DNA of 7,466 bases from an uncultured Alphaproteobacteria bacterium. GTDB taxonomy: Bacteria > Pseudomonadota > Alphaproteobacteria > CAKMZR01. Made by a program: the position numbers and the translations under genes. This document shows positions 6,255 through 7,466 of this stretch, piece after piece. The notes under the pieces are model-generated. The model was not told the origin of the DNA. It searched no databases and saw nothing but the letters and a program-made list of their open reading frames with translations. The stretch's first letter is position 1; the number at the start of each line of letters is the position of its first letter. The DNA lies in contig CAKMZR010000075.1 of the NCBI GenBank assembly GCA_929200455.1, positions 1-7,466 of the forward strand, written 5' to 3'.

Positions 6255-7466
6255 ATGGATACTCCCCTCTCTTCCCTCTTCCAGTTCATCTCTCCCTTCT
6301 ACAATACCTCCCTCGACATCACGTCCAATCTCAGAGCCGGAATCGTCTTCAATACACCCTACCTCCTCATCACAGAAGACTCAGAATGGATCGCTCCCCA
6401 TTACTGGAAAACGCAAAATGTCGAAGCTTTCGTTGTCGGCGGAGGCGGGGCGGGGGGACAATATACCCTGCTCGGAGTCCACGCCGGAAAAAAACCACTA
6501 GGAAACGGGACTCCCTCTTCTCTCGCTCGCAATAATGTCACCCTCTCATCCGCAAAAGGAGGCTTACATGGACACTCCCGTTACCTCGCCTTCACGGACC
6601 CCGTCGCTCCCGAAAGTGCCGGCGAAGGCGGCAGAAGCGATAGACCGCCCTCTAACGGCGGCGTTCCCTCAAGCAAACCCGTCGCCCCTTTCTTACTACA
6701 CGGAAAAGGAGGAAGCCACGGAAAACCTATATCATCACAAACCGACGCCTCCACAGGCGGAGGCGGTGCCGCCGGATTCTTACCCTTCGGATGGGAAACG
6801 CCCTCACGGTGGAAATTGCCCTTCTCCTCACTCGTCGATGACCGCGTCACCTTTAGCTATACTTCTCCCCATTCAGGAAAAAATGGAACCGGATTCGGTG
6901 CAGGAGGAGGTGCAGAAGCTCCCACAAAAGACGCTTTCTATTACGCCCTCTTCGCCACGTACATCGGGGCAAGCGGCGGACAAAACGGGGCCCTCAAACA
7001 CTTCTCCTTCTCCGTATCCCCACGCGATACTCTCTCCTTCGTCATAGGAAAAGGCGGATCCCTACGAAACAAACCCCCACTCGCTCCGGGAAATGGATAT
7101 CCAGGCATGATCCTCCTCCTCTTCCCACACGCACTCAACCTCTTCCCCCCATCCCTGCCTCAACCCAATCTCAATCCCTACACCCTCTCTCCAACACCTC
7201 ACATCCTCAAAACATCCATGGAATCAGGAGCCGTACGACAACGAAATACATCACTCCTTTCATACCATAGTCTCTCTTGCTCTTGGACTTTCTCCCAAGA
7301 ACAATACAGTGCCTTCTCTCAATGGTTCCACTCAGACATCCAAAACGGCGCGAACTCTTTTGCCATCTCCATCATGACACCCGCCGGAATTCAAACAGTA
7401 TCCGCACGATTCTCTGAACCCTTCAGAGCCCAACTCTCCGCTCACAACCTGTGGAATGTACACGCT
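6255..7466 (+). CDS. Glycine-rich tail (tip) protein, 3' end outside window
   Basis: The frame opens at an ATG 8 bases after AAAGGA (6241-6246) and stays open to the last base: 404 residues seen, incomplete. Three parts are visible. Residues 1-55 form a lead with W/Y residues (EWIAPHYWKTQN). Residues 56-290 form a glycine-rich domain that opens with VEAFVVGGGGAGGQY (56-70), includes STGGGGAAGF (167-175) and GFGAGGGAE (213-221), and closes with SFVIGKGGSL (261-270) and GYPGMILLLF (281-290); this follows the layout of glycine-rich phage tail domains. Residues about 318-404 resemble a minor tail domain: CSWTFSQEQYSAFSQWF (342-358), NGANSFAISIMTPAG (364-378), ARFSEPF (384-390) and W-V at the end. 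A tail tip or receptor-contact role is inferred from domain type and position after the tape measure. Confidence 0.7.
   Translation, partial: MDTPLSSLFQFISPFYNTSLDITSNLRAGIVFNTPYLLITEDSEWIAPHYWKTQNVEAFVVGGGGAGGQYTLLGVHAGKKPLGNGTPSSLARNNVTLSSAKGGLHGHSRYLAFTDPVAPESAGEGGRSDRPPSNGGVPSSKPVAPFLLHGKGGSHGKPISSQTDASTGGGGAAGFLPFGWETPSRWKLPFSSLVDDRVTFSYTSPHSGKNGTGFGAGGGAEAPTKDAFYYALFATYIGASGGQNGALKHFSFSVSPRDTLSFVIGKGGSLRNKPPLAPGNGYPGMILLLFPHALNLFPPSLPQPNLNPYTLSPTPHILKTSMESGAVRQRNTSLLSYHSLSCSWTFSQEQYSAFSQWFHSDIQNGANSFAISIMTPAGIQTVSARFSEPFRAQLSAHNLWNVHA

Noticed and set aside
6488..6534. A7 run in the glycine-rich gene as a frameshift site
   Set aside because: The -1 frame soon hits a stop and no strong hairpin follows; lysine codons explain the run.
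6535..7138. Proline/serine-rich ORFs on both strands over the glycine-rich gene
   Set aside because: They are shadows of the continuous frame from 6255 and exist because the strand is C-rich with few stops in other frames.

Overview
The window is a late (virion structural) block of a Mu-like transposable phage or prophage. All genes lie on the + strand and are tightly packed. From left to right it holds the end of a Mu gp29-type (DUF935) portal gene, a gpI-type protease/scaffold, a small capsid decoration-like protein, the gpT major head protein, a roughly 200-base non-coding stretch rich in inverted repeats, a gp36-type (DUF1320) head-tail connector, a tail terminator (gp37-like), a tail tube protein, a tail assembly chaperone with a programmed -1 frameshift extension, a very short tape measure protein, and a glycine-rich tail protein that runs off the right edge.

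The head genes follow the Mu/FluMu order. The tail genes are those of a long, flexible, non-contractile tail: tube protein, frameshifted chaperone and tape measure, with no contractile sheath gene seen. This head-tail combination is known from B3/D3112/RcapMu-type transposable siphophages. Proteins of the gpI, gpT, tail tube and tape measure types resemble relatives in Proteobacteria, so a Gram-negative, probably proteobacterial, host is inferred. No host gene is present, and the genus cannot be named. The + strand is strongly rich in C and poor in G throughout the genes.

Two features go beyond ordinary structural genes. First, the gap between gpT and gp36 (about 2783-2996) has no convincing gene but can fold into several strong stems, including a long-range 15-bp helix that closes two inner hairpins. 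This position matches the described candidate structured RNA called Mu-gpT-DE (Mu-like gpT downstream element), recalled from memory and not checked here. Second, the tail chaperone gene ends on a textbook A AAA AAC slippery site, followed after 5 nt by a 10-bp hairpin. The -1 frame then stays open for 117 more codons, giving a 227-residue fusion product.

The proteins probably act together as follows. Portal, protease/scaffold, gpT and decoration protein build and mature the head. gp36 and the terminator join head to tail. The chaperone pair loads the tape measure, around which the tube protein polymerises. The last protein likely belongs to the tail tip.
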